64,000 nt of DNA from Symplocastrum torsivum CPER-KK1 (GCA_019358875.1 JAHHIF010000009.1:122876-186875), one strand, 5' to 3'; shown: positions 1 to 9,488, counted from the stretch's first letter. The notes: a model not told the origin generated them from the sequence alone. Made by a program: numbers and translations.

Positions 1-435
1 TAGAGTCGCTGACGCTTGGCTAACACTATCAAATTTTTCTTTTTCGTCACCAACCCATTCAGGGATTTGTAACTCATTGACAGAAACACTCTCCTCTTCA
101 GCTTCCTTAGCTTCCGCACTTGTGCCACTCTCATCTGAGTCTGTAAGTGAATGATTCGGGACAAGGTTACTTTCTTGAGTATCTGCCTCTGTCGGCACCT
201 CATCGTCTGAGATGACAACCGATGGATTGAGTTCATCGTCCTCCTCAGCTTCTCTTCGGTCAGCCTCTTGTGAGTCTTGAGAAAATTCTACCTCTGGCTT
301 GGCATCCTGGCTTTGGGCCCGATGACTCTGAGGCTCACTAATCAATGGAATATCTTTTGAGGTTCCAGGCTCTATATAGCTCAAAGCGATCGCAGCCCCA
401 ACGCCTAAAGCCACGAAATGACGAACACTTGGCAT
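1..435 (-). CDS. Membrane-anchored acidic protein (C-terminus outside window)
   Basis: An open frame starts with ATG at 435 and runs off the left edge, giving 145 visible residues. Residues 1-22 form a short hydrophobic segment after a few polar residues (MPSVRHFVALGVGAAIALSY), which fits an uncleaved membrane anchor or weak signal peptide. The rest is strongly acidic and rich in Glu, Asp and Ser, with no recognisable fold, so it looks like a disordered linker leading to a domain outside the window. The function is not recognisable. It is read towards the left, away from the padR gene, with about 190 bases of non-coding sequence between them. Confidence 0.6.
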   Translation of the reverse strand, partial: MPSVRHFVALGVGAAIALSYIEPGTSKDIPLISEPQSHRAQSQDAKPEVEFSQDSQEADRREAEEDDELNPSVVISDDEVPTEADTQESNLVPNHSLTDSDESGTSAEAKEAEEESVSVNELQIPEWVGDEKEKFDSVSQASATL

Positions 436-626
436 AAGTTCTAAATTTTGGTCTTTAGCTTAAAAGAACTAATCTTCTTGCAGGATTTGCAACCCTTTGC
501 AGAATAATCCCAAGCCTGTGTACTTGGCAAACGATCACAGGAGCTTAGTTTGGCAAAGAGACATAGCTTGAGAAATTCAGAAATTCTCTCACACCCCGTA
601 GACACTCCGCAGCCGTACTAAATTTT

Positions 627-1205
627 TTAATCTTTGTAATCATAAAAAATTCTTTGGGATAAGCCGACAGGCGTTTCTGCTTGGCAGTCACTTTGGTAGC
701 GTTCTTTCTCTAGTTGCTCCTTGATCCATTCAATATCTGACCGAAGACCACTCAAGCATTGCTGTCCCACACTCTTCTGGTAGGGGTCAGTGAGTGCCTG
801 ATGTTCAACCTCAAAACTTTCAAGGCGTAGCTGACAGACATTTAAGCGATGCTCCAGTAATTTAATCCGTTCAGCGGGTTCTAGGTTGCCGAAGAAGAAA
901 AACTTGATGAAAAAGCGAGAACGACTGTTCACCCAACTTTCGTGGGGATGCTCAATCATCTTTTGATGCCATCGTTGATGCCCCTTGTCAGTTATACAGT
1001 AGGTTTTGCGACTTAACCCGGTTTCTGTCTGGTCTGTTACTAGGGTCGCGATTTCTCCTCGTTCCTCTAGACGCCTCAATAAGGGATAGATTGCACCATA
1101 GTTCACACTGATACTACTACTCATAAACAGCTCTAACTGCTGCTTCAAACGGTAGCCGTGCAGCGGTTCACACTGAAGTAGACCTAAAGTTGCTAGTTCA
1201 AGCAT
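627..1205 (-). CDS. PadR-family transcriptional regulator
   Basis: The 192-residue protein has the PadR layout. Residues 1-85 are a winged helix-turn-helix (HGYRLKQQLE, then GAIYPLLRRLEERGEI, the DNA-reading part). Residues 90-175 are a charged helical C-terminal dimerisation arm of the virulence-activator alpha type. PadR proteins are usually repressors that respond to small molecules and often control efflux pumps next to them. It is divergent from the RND efflux genes starting at 1342, with a shared intergenic region of 136 bases that contains short dyads (1221-1258). Control of the pump is inferred from position. Confidence 0.85.
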   Translation of the reverse strand: MLELATLGLLQCEPLHGYRLKQQLELFMSSSISVNYGAIYPLLRRLEERGEIATLVTDQTETGLSRKTYCITDKGHQRWHQKMIEHPHESWVNSRSRFFIKFFFFGNLEPAERIKLLEHRLNVCQLRLESFEVEHQALTDPYQKSVGQQCLSGLRSDIEWIKEQLEKERYQSDCQAETPVGLSQRIFYDYKD

Positions 1206-1220
1206 TCATTTATCTATACC

Positions 1221-1258
1221 AGACTGATATACTATCGGAAAATATGCGCGTTCAGTCT
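1221..1258. promoter_or_regulatory. Candidate PadR operator in divergent promoter region
   Basis: Between padR and the efflux operon there is a 7-base inverted repeat, AGACTGA at 1221-1227 and TCAGTCT at 1252-1258. Overlapping it is a shorter dyad GATA-TAC-TATC at 1226-1236. The position suits control of both divergent genes. It is a sequence pattern only; no binding consensus for this PadR is known to me. Confidence 0.35.
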
Positions 1259-1341
1259 ACATTGCTTTAATTAGTTTTTCAAAACTGGAATAATCACCCT
1301 ACGTTTGACGTTCAACAACTCAGCCAACCAAGGCAAGTGCA

Positions 1342-2583
1342 ATGGCTAAACTCGGTGCCTCACTTTCTGGTAAATCTCTAGGTATAGTACTTCTACTTTT
1401 ATTTCTAACCGGGGCTTGTAGTCGCGGTGAAGCTCCTCCAGGTGCAGCAGGAGGCGCACCTCCAGGAGTTCCGGTGAAACTTCAGGAGGTGGAAACAGGT
1501 ACGATTGAGGAAAGCACTGAGATTGTTGGCTCACTAGAAGCCGATCGCTCGGTGATTTTGCGACCTGTTATAGAGGGTCGAGTCACTCAAATTTTTGTCT
1601 CAGAAGGAAGCCGCGTTGCCGCTGGCGCTCCAGTTGTGCAACTGAAGCCTGATAAAGGTCAGGCAGAAGTGACGGGTGCGATCGCAAATGTCAATGCACA
1701 ACGAGCGGCGTTAAACAATGCCCAAGCTCAAATCAGTGCCGCAGAGGCGGAACGAGTCAGTGCAGAGGCTGACTTGCAACTTCAAAACGATCAATTTCAG
1801 CGGATTTCAACTCTTGTTGCTCAAGGAGCAATAGCAAGGCAACAGTTAGACCAAGTGAGACGCGATCGCGACGCTGCTCGTGCCGACCTAAACGCTGCCA
1901 CAGAGAGAGTTCGAGCGGCTAGAGCAACGTTAGATCAGGAAAATTCTGCCCTCCAGCAAACCCAAGCCCAAGCTAACCTTGCGGGTGAAGAACTACAAGA
2001 TACCAGAGTGGCTGCCCCGATTGCTGGTGTTGTTGGTGATGTCACAGTGAAGCTAGGCGACTTCGTTAATACGAGTAGCACCCTGACGACGATTATCCAA
2101 AATCAATCATTAAGCCTCAACATCACCATTCCAGTTGAACGCGCCTCTCAATTGCGCGTTGGGCTTCCTGTACAGCTAACTGGACCAAAAGACGAGGCTA
2201 CCATCGGCACAGGTCGAATTAGCTTTGTCTCACCTCAAGTCAATTCCCAATCCCAGGCTATCCTCGCCAAAGCCACCTTTCCCAACCCGGAAGGTAACCT
2301 ACGAGACGGACAGTTAGTAAGATCTAGGGTGATTTGGAATAGAAGTCCCGGTGTTTCCATCCCCACAACAGCCATATCGCGTGTAGCTGGGCAGACTTTT
2401 GTTTTTGTTGCACAACAACCGCAAGGAGAATCCAAACTCATCGCTCGTCAAAAGCCTGTGAAACTAGGCGAAATTCAAGGTAACAATTACCAGGTCATTG
2501 AAGGATTGCAAGCCGGAGAAAAAATCATCGTTTCTGGCATTCTCAATTTGTCTGATGGCGCTCCCATCATCCCTCAGTCATAA
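1342..2583 (+). CDS. RND efflux periplasmic adaptor (HlyD/AcrA-type membrane fusion lipoprotein)
   Basis: The 413-residue adaptor joins an inner-membrane RND pump to an outer-membrane channel. Residues 1-26 are a lipoprotein signal ending in LTGAC, so Cys26 is the likely lipidated residue. Residues 60-105 and about 220-255 form the split lipoyl half-motifs (LRPVIEGRVTQIFVSEGSRV; TRVAAPIAGVVGDV). Between them lies a long Ala/Gln/Glu-rich coiled-coil hairpin. Beta-barrel and membrane-proximal domains follow. Length and order are normal for the AcrA family. The RND permease starts 124 bases downstream after a heptamer repeat tract. Substrates cannot be read from sequence, and no outer-membrane TolC gene is in the window. 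Confidence 0.93.
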   Translation: MAKLGASLSGKSLGIVLLLLFLTGACSRGEAPPGAAGGAPPGVPVKLQEVETGTIEESTEIVGSLEADRSVILRPVIEGRVTQIFVSEGSRVAAGAPVVQLKPDKGQAEVTGAIANVNAQRAALNNAQAQISAAEAERVSAEADLQLQNDQFQRISTLVAQGAIARQQLDQVRRDRDAARADLNAATERVRAARATLDQENSALQQTQAQANLAGEELQDTRVAAPIAGVVGDVTVKLGDFVNTSSTLTTIIQNQSLSLNITIPVERASQLRVGLPVQLTGPKDEATIGTGRISFVSPQVNSQSQAILAKATFPNPEGNLRDGQLVRSRVIWNRSPGVSIPTTAISRVAGQTFVFVAQQPQGESKLIARQKPVKLGEIQGNNYQVIEGLQAGEKIIVSGILNLSDGAPIIPQS

Positions 2584-2630
2584 AGGGAATTGGGAACTAG
2601 GGAAGTAGGCACGGGGAACTGAGTACTATC

Positions 2631-2689
2631 CAATCCCCAATCCCCAATCCCCAATCCCCAATCCCCAATCCCAATCCCCAATCCCCAAC
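2631..2689. repeat. Short tandem heptamer repeat (CCCCAAT)n
   Basis: About eight tandem copies of CCCCAAT, one shortened to CCCAAT, fill much of the gap between the adaptor and permease genes. The unit matches the STRR class of tandem heptamers described in filamentous cyanobacteria. The tract ends 18 bases before the permease start codon, so it lies in the intercistronic leader. Confidence 0.85.
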
Positions 2690-2707
2690 CACTAATCCCC
2701 TACTTCC

Positions 2708-5700
2708 ATGTTTGTTGATTTTTTCATTAAGCGACCTGTCTTCTCTACGGTCTGCGGTTTGATCATCTTACTGGTAGGAGCAATCAGTATTCCCACTCTA
2801 CCGATTGCACAGTTTCCAGATATCAGCCCAACTCAAGTCAGCGTTACGTCTAACTACAGTGGGGCAAGTGCTGAAGTCGTAGAAAACGCTGTCACGAACA
2901 TCATAGAACGAGAAATCAATGGGGTCGAAGGCATGAAATACATGACTTCGAGCAGCAGTAATGATGGCACCAGTACAATTACAATCACGTTTGACCCCTC
3001 GCGGGACAAAGATATTGCTGCTGTCGATGTTCAGAACCGAGTGTCTATCGCCCAACCCCGATTGCCACAATCTGTTCAACAAACTGGCGTTCGGGTCAGC
3101 AAAGAGTCCAGCAACATCCTCATGGCGATCGGACTCTATACGGAAAATGGTCAGTACGACAACACCTTTTTAAGTAACTACGCTGACATTTACCTGGTAG
3201 ATGCCCTGAAACGGCAGAAGGGTGTTGGAAATGTCCAGATTTTTGGTGAGCGCAAATATTCAATGCGCGTGTGGCTAGACCCGAATCGTCTTGCCAGTCG
3301 GAGTCTAACGCCTCAGGATGTAGTCGATGCGCTCAATGAGCAGAACCTACAGGTCGGTGCTGGGGGGATTGGTCAGCAGCCAGCACCTGAGGGACAAATG
3401 TATCAACTTGATCTACGGGCGGTCAGCCGACTCACTGATGCCTCCCAATTTGAGGAAGTTGTCCTAAAGACTGGTGATGATGGCACGCTTGTCAAGCTTA
3501 AAGATGTCGGTCGGGCTGAACTTGGGGCAGAAAATTACAGCACATTCCTGCGATTTCGGGGTAATGACGCTGTCGGTTTGGGGATAAATCAACTTCCCGG
3601 CAGTAATGCCTTGGATGTTGCCCGTGCTGTGAAAACAGAAATGCAAACCCTTGCCAAGACGTTTCCGCCTGGATTGAAATATACGGTGGCGTTTGACACA
3701 ACAAATTATGTGGAAACGTCTCTAAGCGAGGTACTGATTACGCTCTTGATTGCGATCGCGCTGGTCGTCTTAATCATTTTTCTGTTCCTACAAGACTGGC
3801 GCGCCACCCTGATTCCGTCGATTACAATTCCCCTGGCTTTGATTGGTACGTTTGCCTTTATTAAGGTCTTTGGATTTTCGATCAATAGCTTGTCCCTGTT
3901 TGGTCTAACCCTGGCAACAGGTATGGTGGTTGACGATGCGATTGTTGTGGTCGAGGATATCTCAACGTTTATTCAAAAGGGGATGAGTCCTCGTCAAGCT
4001 GCGACTGAAGCCATGCATGAGTTGTTTGGCGCAGTCATTGCCACCTCACTCGTACTGATGGCGGTGTTTGTACCCGTGGCATTCTTCCCTGGTACAACGG
4101 GAGCACTTTATAAACAATTCGCGCTGACGATCGCTTTTTCGATCGCGATTTCGACCTTTCTTGCCCTAAGCCTTACACCTTCCCTCTCAGGACTCATGCT
4201 GCGTCAGGGGCAAGCACCACGCGGTTGGATGGGTTGGATTTTTGGTCGGATTAATGGGTTCCTGGATTGGACAAGACGAGGATATCAGCGATCACTAACT
4301 TTTTTGACCCGCTTTAAAGCCGTCGTCATGGGGCTATTTATCCTGTCCTTGGGGGCAACCGTTTGGCTTTTCCTCAGCGTGCCTACAGGATTTCTCCCTG
4401 AAGAAGACCAAGGCTATTTCATCACAATTGTCCAAGGACCAGAGGGGGTTTCTTTAAACTACACCAGCGAAGTCGTCAACCAAGTCGAAGAAATCATCCT
4501 GAAAGAGCCTGAAGTTGTCGGAACTTTCGCGGTAGGTGGCTTTAGTTTCAGCGGTAATACTGCCAACAGTGCCTTAATTTTTACGACCCTTAAACCTTGG
4601 GATGAGCGTAAAAGACCAGACCAGGCAGTCCAGGCGATTATCGGTAAATTATTTGGAGCGTTCGCGGCGATTCCCGAAGCGAGAATTTTCCCCGTTAATC
4701 CACCTGCTATTCAGGGTTTGGGCAGCTTTGGCGGCTTTAGCTTTCAGTTGCAAGACCGCAGAGGAAACGAAAGTTTAGAGCCTTTGCTTCAATCTTTCGG
4801 TCAAATCCTTGGGCAAGCTAATCAGCCGGGTAGTGGATTATCACAGGTGTTCAGTACGTTTGCCGCGAACACACCTCAGCTTTTAGTCGAAGTAGACCGC
4901 AACCAAGCCAAGGCGCTGCAAGTCGATATTGATGATATTTTCAACACCCTACAAACGTTATTAGGTTCGCAGTATGTGAACGACTTCACTTTACAGCAAC
5001 GGAATTATCGCGTGTATGTCCAAGCAGATAGCGAGTTTCGCTCAAATCCAGAGGACATCAATAATCTGTACGTTCGTTCTGCAAGCGATCAGATGATTCC
5101 TTTGGGCAATCTCGTAAAAGTGACAACAACAACTGGGGCACAAACGATTAACCACTACAACCTATTCCGGTCTATTGAAATAACGGGTTCGCCAGCCCCT
5201 GGTTCTAGTTCGGGACAGGCAATTCAAGCGATGGAGAATCTGGCGGCGAAAGTGTTGACACCAGGATTGGGTTACGAATGGTCAGGGACTTCTGCCGAAG
5301 AGTTAGAGTCAGGTGGTCAAGCGCCAATTATCTTCGGGTTGGGACTTGTGTTCGTGTTCTTGGTACTGGCGGCTCAGTACGAAAACTTCATTGACCCCGT
5401 GATTATTATGCTCACAGTCCCTTTAGCAATTTTCGGGGCACTGTTGGCGCAGTCGATGCGGGGTTTAGTCAATGATGTCTATTGCCAGATTGGTCTAGTG
5501 ATGCTGATTGGTCTAGCGAGTAAGAATGCGATTCTGATTGTGGAATTTGCCAACCAGTTGCGAGAGCAAGGGCTTTCGCTTACGAAGGCGGCGATTGAGG
5601 CTTCGGAACAACGCTTGCGTCCAATTCTCATGACTGCCTTATCTACTCTCTTGGGTATTTTTCCTTTGGCAATTGCAACCGGAGCAGGAGCAGGTAGCCG

Positions 5701-5923
5701 TCAATCTCTAGGTACAGCGGTATTTGGTGGAATGTTGATCGCTACGTTCTTGAGTTTGTTTGTAGTGCCTATTTTGTACATCGTAGTCAAGTCATTTAGC
5801 GATCGCTTTAAAGGCGGTGGTAAGTCCAACAAGACGAGACAATCAAAACGCCAAGCCTCTTCTCTAACTGCTGGTGAAGCGATGGCTGACGGGAAAGCCC
5901 TAAGGAGTCAAACAGGAGAGTAG
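2708..5923 (+). CDS. RND multidrug efflux permease (AcrB/HAE1 type)
   Basis: The 1071-residue proton-driven inner-membrane exporter begins with the family hallmark (FVDFFIKRPVFSTVCGLIILLVG) and has two halves, each with one plus five membrane segments and a large periplasmic loop. TM4 carries the proton-relay aspartates in GMVVDDAIVVVED, matching the paired Asp of AcrB. The second half keeps the matching segments (GLVFVFLVLAAQYENFIDP). The last 40 residues are a polar basic tail. ATG at 2708 is chosen because it begins exactly at the conserved N-terminus; no clear Shine-Dalgarno sequence precedes it, so it may be translated from the same message as the adaptor. Substrate unknown. Confidence 0.95.
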   Translation: MFVDFFIKRPVFSTVCGLIILLVGAISIPTLPIAQFPDISPTQVSVTSNYSGASAEVVENAVTNIIEREINGVEGMKYMTSSSSNDGTSTITITFDPSRDKDIAAVDVQNRVSIAQPRLPQSVQQTGVRVSKESSNILMAIGLYTENGQYDNTFLSNYADIYLVDALKRQKGVGNVQIFGERKYSMRVWLDPNRLASRSLTPQDVVDALNEQNLQVGAGGIGQQPAPEGQMYQLDLRAVSRLTDASQFEEVVLKTGDDGTLVKLKDVGRAELGAENYSTFLRFRGNDAVGLGINQLPGSNALDVARAVKTEMQTLAKTFPPGLKYTVAFDTTNYVETSLSEVLITLLIAIALVVLIIFLFLQDWRATLIPSITIPLALIGTFAFIKVFGFSINSLSLFGLTLATGMVVDDAIVVVEDISTFIQKGMSPRQAATEAMHELFGAVIATSLVLMAVFVPVAFFPGTTGALYKQFALTIAFSIAISTFLALSLTPSLSGLMLRQGQAPRGWMGWIFGRINGFLDWTRRGYQRSLTFLTRFKAVVMGLFILSLGATVWLFLSVPTGFLPEEDQGYFITIVQGPEGVSLNYTSEVVNQVEEIILKEPEVVGTFAVGGFSFSGNTANSALIFTTLKPWDERKRPDQAVQAIIGKLFGAFAAIPEARIFPVNPPAIQGLGSFGGFSFQLQDRRGNESLEPLLQSFGQILGQANQPGSGLSQVFSTFAANTPQLLVEVDRNQAKALQVDIDDIFNTLQTLLGSQYVNDFTLQQRNYRVYVQADSEFRSNPEDINNLYVRSASDQMIPLGNLVKVTTTTGAQTINHYNLFRSIEITGSPAPGSSSGQAIQAMENLAAKVLTPGLGYEWSGTSAEELESGGQAPIIFGLGLVFVFLVLAAQYENFIDPVIIMLTVPLAIFGALLAQSMRGLVNDVYCQIGLVMLIGLASKNAILIVEFANQLREQGLSLTKAAIEASEQRLRPILMTALSTLLGIFPLAIATGAGAGSRQSLGTAVFGGMLIATFLSLFVVPILYIVVKSFSDRFKGGGKSNKTRQSKRQASSLTAGEAMADGKALRSQTGE

Positions 5924-6024
5924 AGCCTGTTTGGGCTTAGTATCTGTGAAACAGCGCTACTACTCAGGAAAACAAAAAAGCTGATGGCTGATAGCTGAGC
6001 GCTAACTGCTATATTGAACATACC

Positions 6025-6067
6025 AAAAGCGATCGCCTTCTAAGAGTTAAAGTGCGATCGCTTTTTT
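6025..6067 (+). terminator. Candidate intrinsic terminator built from two HIP1 sites
   Basis: AAAAGCGATCGC at 6025-6036 pairs perfectly with GCGATCGCTTTT at 6054-6065 around a 17-base loop, and T residues continue to 6067. It lies about 100 bases after the RND permease stop. The stem consists of two copies of the cyanobacterial HIP1 octamer. Confidence 0.55.
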
Positions 6068-6738
6068 GTAACTTACTTAAGTTTGTTTTGAGCAACTTCA
6101 AAAAGAGTTATAAACAGGGAATGTTTTTACACTCAGTAGCAATTAATTAACGTCTTACCTAGCCGTTAATTTTTTCTATTGACTCTTGATTCCCTTTCAC
6201 TGCCCCTTTTTTGAAGTGAAGCAACCATCTGACGTCTAACGGCACTCGCCCAAACGTCAAAATTAAAGCGGTCAAGGCTATCGTTAAACGATGTATCGAG
6301 ACAATTGCTGGGTTGTTGTTTAATCGAGTTATTCATGTTAAACCTTGGCTAGAAGCCGTTAAAACGATGAGCCTAGAAGTCAGGCAGTAGTAGCTATGCC
6401 TATCCCAAATCGCTTTCAGGGCACCTACCACGAGTGCAACTGAACTTTATTTATAAATTGAGAAATCAGCTAGTCCTATTTTTTAGGGCAAGAGCGCCTT
6501 CTCTCTCTACCTTAAAACACAATCTCTATCTACCTATGTAGAGAATACATTACGTTAATGCAATTACTGCATTAAGCAGACGTATAGCCCTCCTGGCTGT
6601 ACGTTTCCATACTTGGGATAGGTATAGGCAAGTTTCCCCAACCACAGGAGGTATGTCGTTCGCTAGAGGGAACAACGACTGGCTTCATCTAATTTTTTAT
6701 AAGGTAGATAGCTTGCTAACTTAATCAAGAGCCATTCA
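6068..6738. other. Long intergenic region with a possible gene remnant
   Basis: No convincing intact gene is present. An open stretch of 57 codons at 6220-6390 reads as protein-like text (ETIAGLLFNRVIHVKPWLEA) ending in TAG, with no start; it may be the tail of a decayed gene. A 10-base inverted repeat, CCTATCCCAA at 6399-6408 and TTGGGATAGG at 6613-6622, brackets the next 200 bases. Confidence 0.4.
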
Positions 6739-6984
6739 ATGAATTCTGAAGAAAAGCCACTAATTAATCTATCAATTCACGAAAGCTCTGACCCAGAGAT
6801 GCTTGAACGTGATGCCGAATCAAAAACTGGTAGCAAGCCAAATGACCAAGCCTCTAGTGAGGATAAGCCTGAGGGGATAGAGCCTGACTCTGATGTCATC
6901 TACGATGACAGGATAGCGGAGCGAACGCTAAATGTTGCTTCCCCAAATGCGGCAGCGATTGAATCAGGGATAACAGAAATTTAA
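6739..6984 (+). CDS. Small acidic hypothetical protein
   Basis: An 81-residue frame with many Glu, Asp and Ser and no hydrophobic segment or recognisable domain. It would be a soluble, mostly disordered protein. Support is limited: it has an ATG start, a weak purine-rich upstream sequence, and no competing frame on the other strand. It stands alone between the intergenic region and the convergent bestrophin gene. It may be real but could be chance. Confidence 0.4.
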   Translation: MNSEEKPLINLSIHESSDPEMLERDAESKTGSKPNDQASSEDKPEGIEPDSDVIYDDRIAERTLNVASPNAAAIESGITEI

Positions 6985-7033
6985 AAGTTGCGATCGCTTT
7001 TGTCGTCCTACTTTCATCGGATTGATCACACGG

Positions 7034-7972
7034 CTATTTCATCGCTGCTGATTTCCAATTTCTTACACAAGGGGCTAGGGTAATTAAATCTTCAATATTG
7101 CGTTGCATGGTGGCGCAAATTGTGTCTAAGGGCAAGTCATTGGCATCATAACCAAAAGGATTTTCGATTTCGATACCAATTTCCTCAATCCCAAATACAG
7201 CAAAACTAATCAAACCCGACACAAAACCCGTCCACCCATTCAAGCCATCAACGAGTTGAAAGGGTAGGGAGAGGCAATAGATTAACAACAACTGCTTCAG
7301 GTGAATGGAATAAGCTAAAGGAATCGGAGTTTTCAAAATTCGCTCACAAGCCCCTAAAACATCTACCATCGTATCGAGTAGCTTAAGCATACCCGTGAGT
7401 TGATAAGTATTGAGATAACCTCGCCTCTGCTGTTCTTGGAGATAGTCTCCAATCCAAAAAGCAATTTCTAGAGGTGGATGATTCATCGTTTTGAGCAGTT
7501 GATATTGCTCTTGTGACATCAACGCCTCTAGCTCACTGTTTACTGGCTCTCCTCGAAGATGTAACTTAATAGAAACAGCAAAAGCCACTAACAATCTCAG
7601 TGTCGTCACTTTTGCTGTTCGATCTTCTGGCGTATGTTCTTCAATCGCTCCCCAAATCTGCCGAGCAAAATTACGGACTGTATTCACCAAAGTTCCCCAG
7701 GCTTTACGACCTTCCCAAAACCGTTCGTAAGCTGTATTTGTCCGAAAAACCAATAGTAAACCTAAGACAATGCTAGGAACAACTCCACTCAAAACTGACA
7801 AGGATACAGAAAAACCAAAGTGGTGAAGTATTGAAATAAAAACGCCAAAGACACTGGACAAAAGGACTCTGGGAAGAATAGAGGGAATAACTGACCCTTG
7901 TAAACGTAAAGCGACTCGAAACCAGTGATTCTTCTTCCAATCTGTATCATTGCTCAGTTTTGACTTAGCCAT
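7034..7972 (-). CDS. Bestrophin-like (UPF0187) membrane channel protein
   Basis: Bestrophin-type proteins form pentameric anion channels; in photosynthetic organisms some act in thylakoid ion or bicarbonate movement. The signature FRTNTAYERFWEGRKAWGTLV lies just after two membrane segments (SVFGVFISILHHFGF; LSGVVPSIVLGLLLVF), and two more hydrophobic helices lie near residues 210-260. The frame extends upstream to an ATG at 8020, but that start overlaps the ubiD stop by 41 bases. The internal ATG at 7972 gives the usual short hydrophilic N-terminus (MAKSKLSND) and starts 7 bases after the ubiD stop, so it is preferred (312 residues). It is probably cotranscribed with ubiD. Confidence 0.85.
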   Translation of the reverse strand: MAKSKLSNDTDWKKNHWFRVALRLQGSVIPSILPRVLLSSVFGVFISILHHFGFSVSLSVLSGVVPSIVLGLLLVFRTNTAYERFWEGRKAWGTLVNTVRNFARQIWGAIEEHTPEDRTAKVTTLRLLVAFAVSIKLHLRGEPVNSELEALMSQEQYQLLKTMNHPPLEIAFWIGDYLQEQQRRGYLNTYQLTGMLKLLDTMVDVLGACERILKTPIPLAYSIHLKQLLLIYCLSLPFQLVDGLNGWTGFVSGLISFAVFGIEEIGIEIENPFGYDANDLPLDTICATMQRNIEDLITLAPCVRNWKSAAMK

Positions 7973-7979
7973 ATTTGCT

Positions 7980-9488
7980 CTATCGCATATCGTATCCAAA
8001 CAAATTGGGGTCAACTTCACCCAAGTTTAAATCATTCAAACCATACTCTTCCCAACGTCGTTCTACCATTGCAGCAACATCTGGATCTGATTCTAAAGTT
8101 GCACCCCATTCATGGTCAGTTTCTGGAGGCATTTTTGTTGTTGCATCAATTCCCATGCGACCACCTAAGCCAATTTTTTCGCTAGCAAAGTCCAGGCTAT
8201 CAAACGGTGTACTGGGCAAAATAAAGACATCCCGCACAGGGTCAACTTTAGAACTAATTGCCCAAACAACTTGACGTGGATCGCGAATATTAATCGTTTT
8301 ATCAACAACAATCACAAACTTTGTGTAAGTAAATTGTGGTAAAGCACTCCAGAACGCCAATGCCGCACGTCGCGCTTGTCCGGGGTAGGCTTTATCAATG
8401 GAAATAATTGCCGCTTTGTAGCTGAGGGCTTCCATTGGTAGGAAAAAGTCAACAATTTCTGTGACTTGTTGCCGCAGAATCGGAGTATAGATGCGGTTAA
8501 GTGCGATCGCCATCATCGCTTCTTCTTTCGGTGGACGTCCACTGAACGTTGTAAGATAAATCGGGTCTTTGCGGTGTGTCATGCAGTGGAAGCGAATCAA
8601 CGGCGAATCCTCTACCCCACCGTAATACCCCATATGGTCACCGAATGGGCCATCTGGCAGTATTTCCCCTGGCGTAATCGTCCCTTCTAGGACAAATTCC
8701 GAATCGGCTGGTACTTCTAGATCCACCGTCTTACATTTAGCTAGCTGAACGCCAGAACCGCCATATAGTCCAGCAAATAGCCATTCTGATAAGTCAACCG
8801 GAATCGGTGTCGCGGCTGCCATGATAATTAAGGGGTCAACACCAAGTGCGATCGCAATTTCTAACTTTTTCCCTTGTTCAGCCGCCTTCCGCAAATGCCT
8901 TGCACCACCCCGCACGGATAGCCAATGCACCGTCATTGTGTTGCGTGATTGTAGTTGCAGGCGATATACCCCAACATTCGCGGTTCCCGTCTCACAATCT
9001 TTAGTAATGACTAACCCCAACGTGACAATCTTCCCGGCATCACCTGGGTATGGGCGAATCAGTGGTAACTCCGTCAAATCCACATCATCGCCTTGAGTCA
9101 CAACTTGCTGGCAAGCTGGGAAAAAATCACGTCCTGGCTTGGCTTTCACCACATCAAATAAGATTTTGCCAAACTCTACCGCCTGGGAAATCTTTTTCGG
9201 TGGCTTCGGCTGTTGCAGCATCCCTAGCTTCTTACCCAGTTCCTCAAGTTCCTCTGGGTGCTGCATATTCATTGCCCAACAAATCCGTTCCACCGTACCC
9301 ATCAGGTTCACGGCTACCGGATAAGATGCCCCTTTGACATTTTCAAACAACAAGCCGGGGCCACCGCGTTGCAGCATCCGGTTGGAAATCTCCGCAATTT
9401 CCAAATCTGGGTCAACTAGAGTTGTAATTCTCCGTAATTGCCCGCGTTCCTCTAGTAGTTTGATGAATCCCCGCAAGTCTCTCGCCAT
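7980..9488 (-). CDS. ubiD: UbiD-family prenylated-FMN decarboxylase
   Basis: A 502-residue member of the UbiD family, which decarboxylates aromatic or unsaturated acids with prenyl-FMN. In cyanobacteria the ubiD homologue is expected to act on the 4-hydroxybenzoate-derived ring precursor in plastoquinone synthesis. It begins with the typical MARDLRGFIKLLEERGQL, has the split-barrel flavin domain in the middle (DGPFGDHMGYY motif near residue 285) and ends with the C-terminal domain (KVDPVRDVF, GRMGIDATTK). Length is normal. The bestrophin gene follows immediately. No ubiX is in the window. The physiological substrate is inferred from the family. Confidence 0.9.
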   Translation of the reverse strand: MARDLRGFIKLLEERGQLRRITTLVDPDLEIAEISNRMLQRGGPGLLFENVKGASYPVAVNLMGTVERICWAMNMQHPEELEELGKKLGMLQQPKPPKKISQAVEFGKILFDVVKAKPGRDFFPACQQVVTQGDDVDLTELPLIRPYPGDAGKIVTLGLVITKDCETGTANVGVYRLQLQSRNTMTVHWLSVRGGARHLRKAAEQGKKLEIAIALGVDPLIIMAAATPIPVDLSEWLFAGLYGGSGVQLAKCKTVDLEVPADSEFVLEGTITPGEILPDGPFGDHMGYYGGVEDSPLIRFHCMTHRKDPIYLTTFSGRPPKEEAMMAIALNRIYTPILRQQVTEIVDFFLPMEALSYKAAIISIDKAYPGQARRAALAFWSALPQFTYTKFVIVVDKTINIRDPRQVVWAISSKVDPVRDVFILPSTPFDSLDFASEKIGLGGRMGIDATTKMPPETDHEWGATLESDPDVAAMVERRWEEYGLNDLNLGEVDPNLFGYDMR

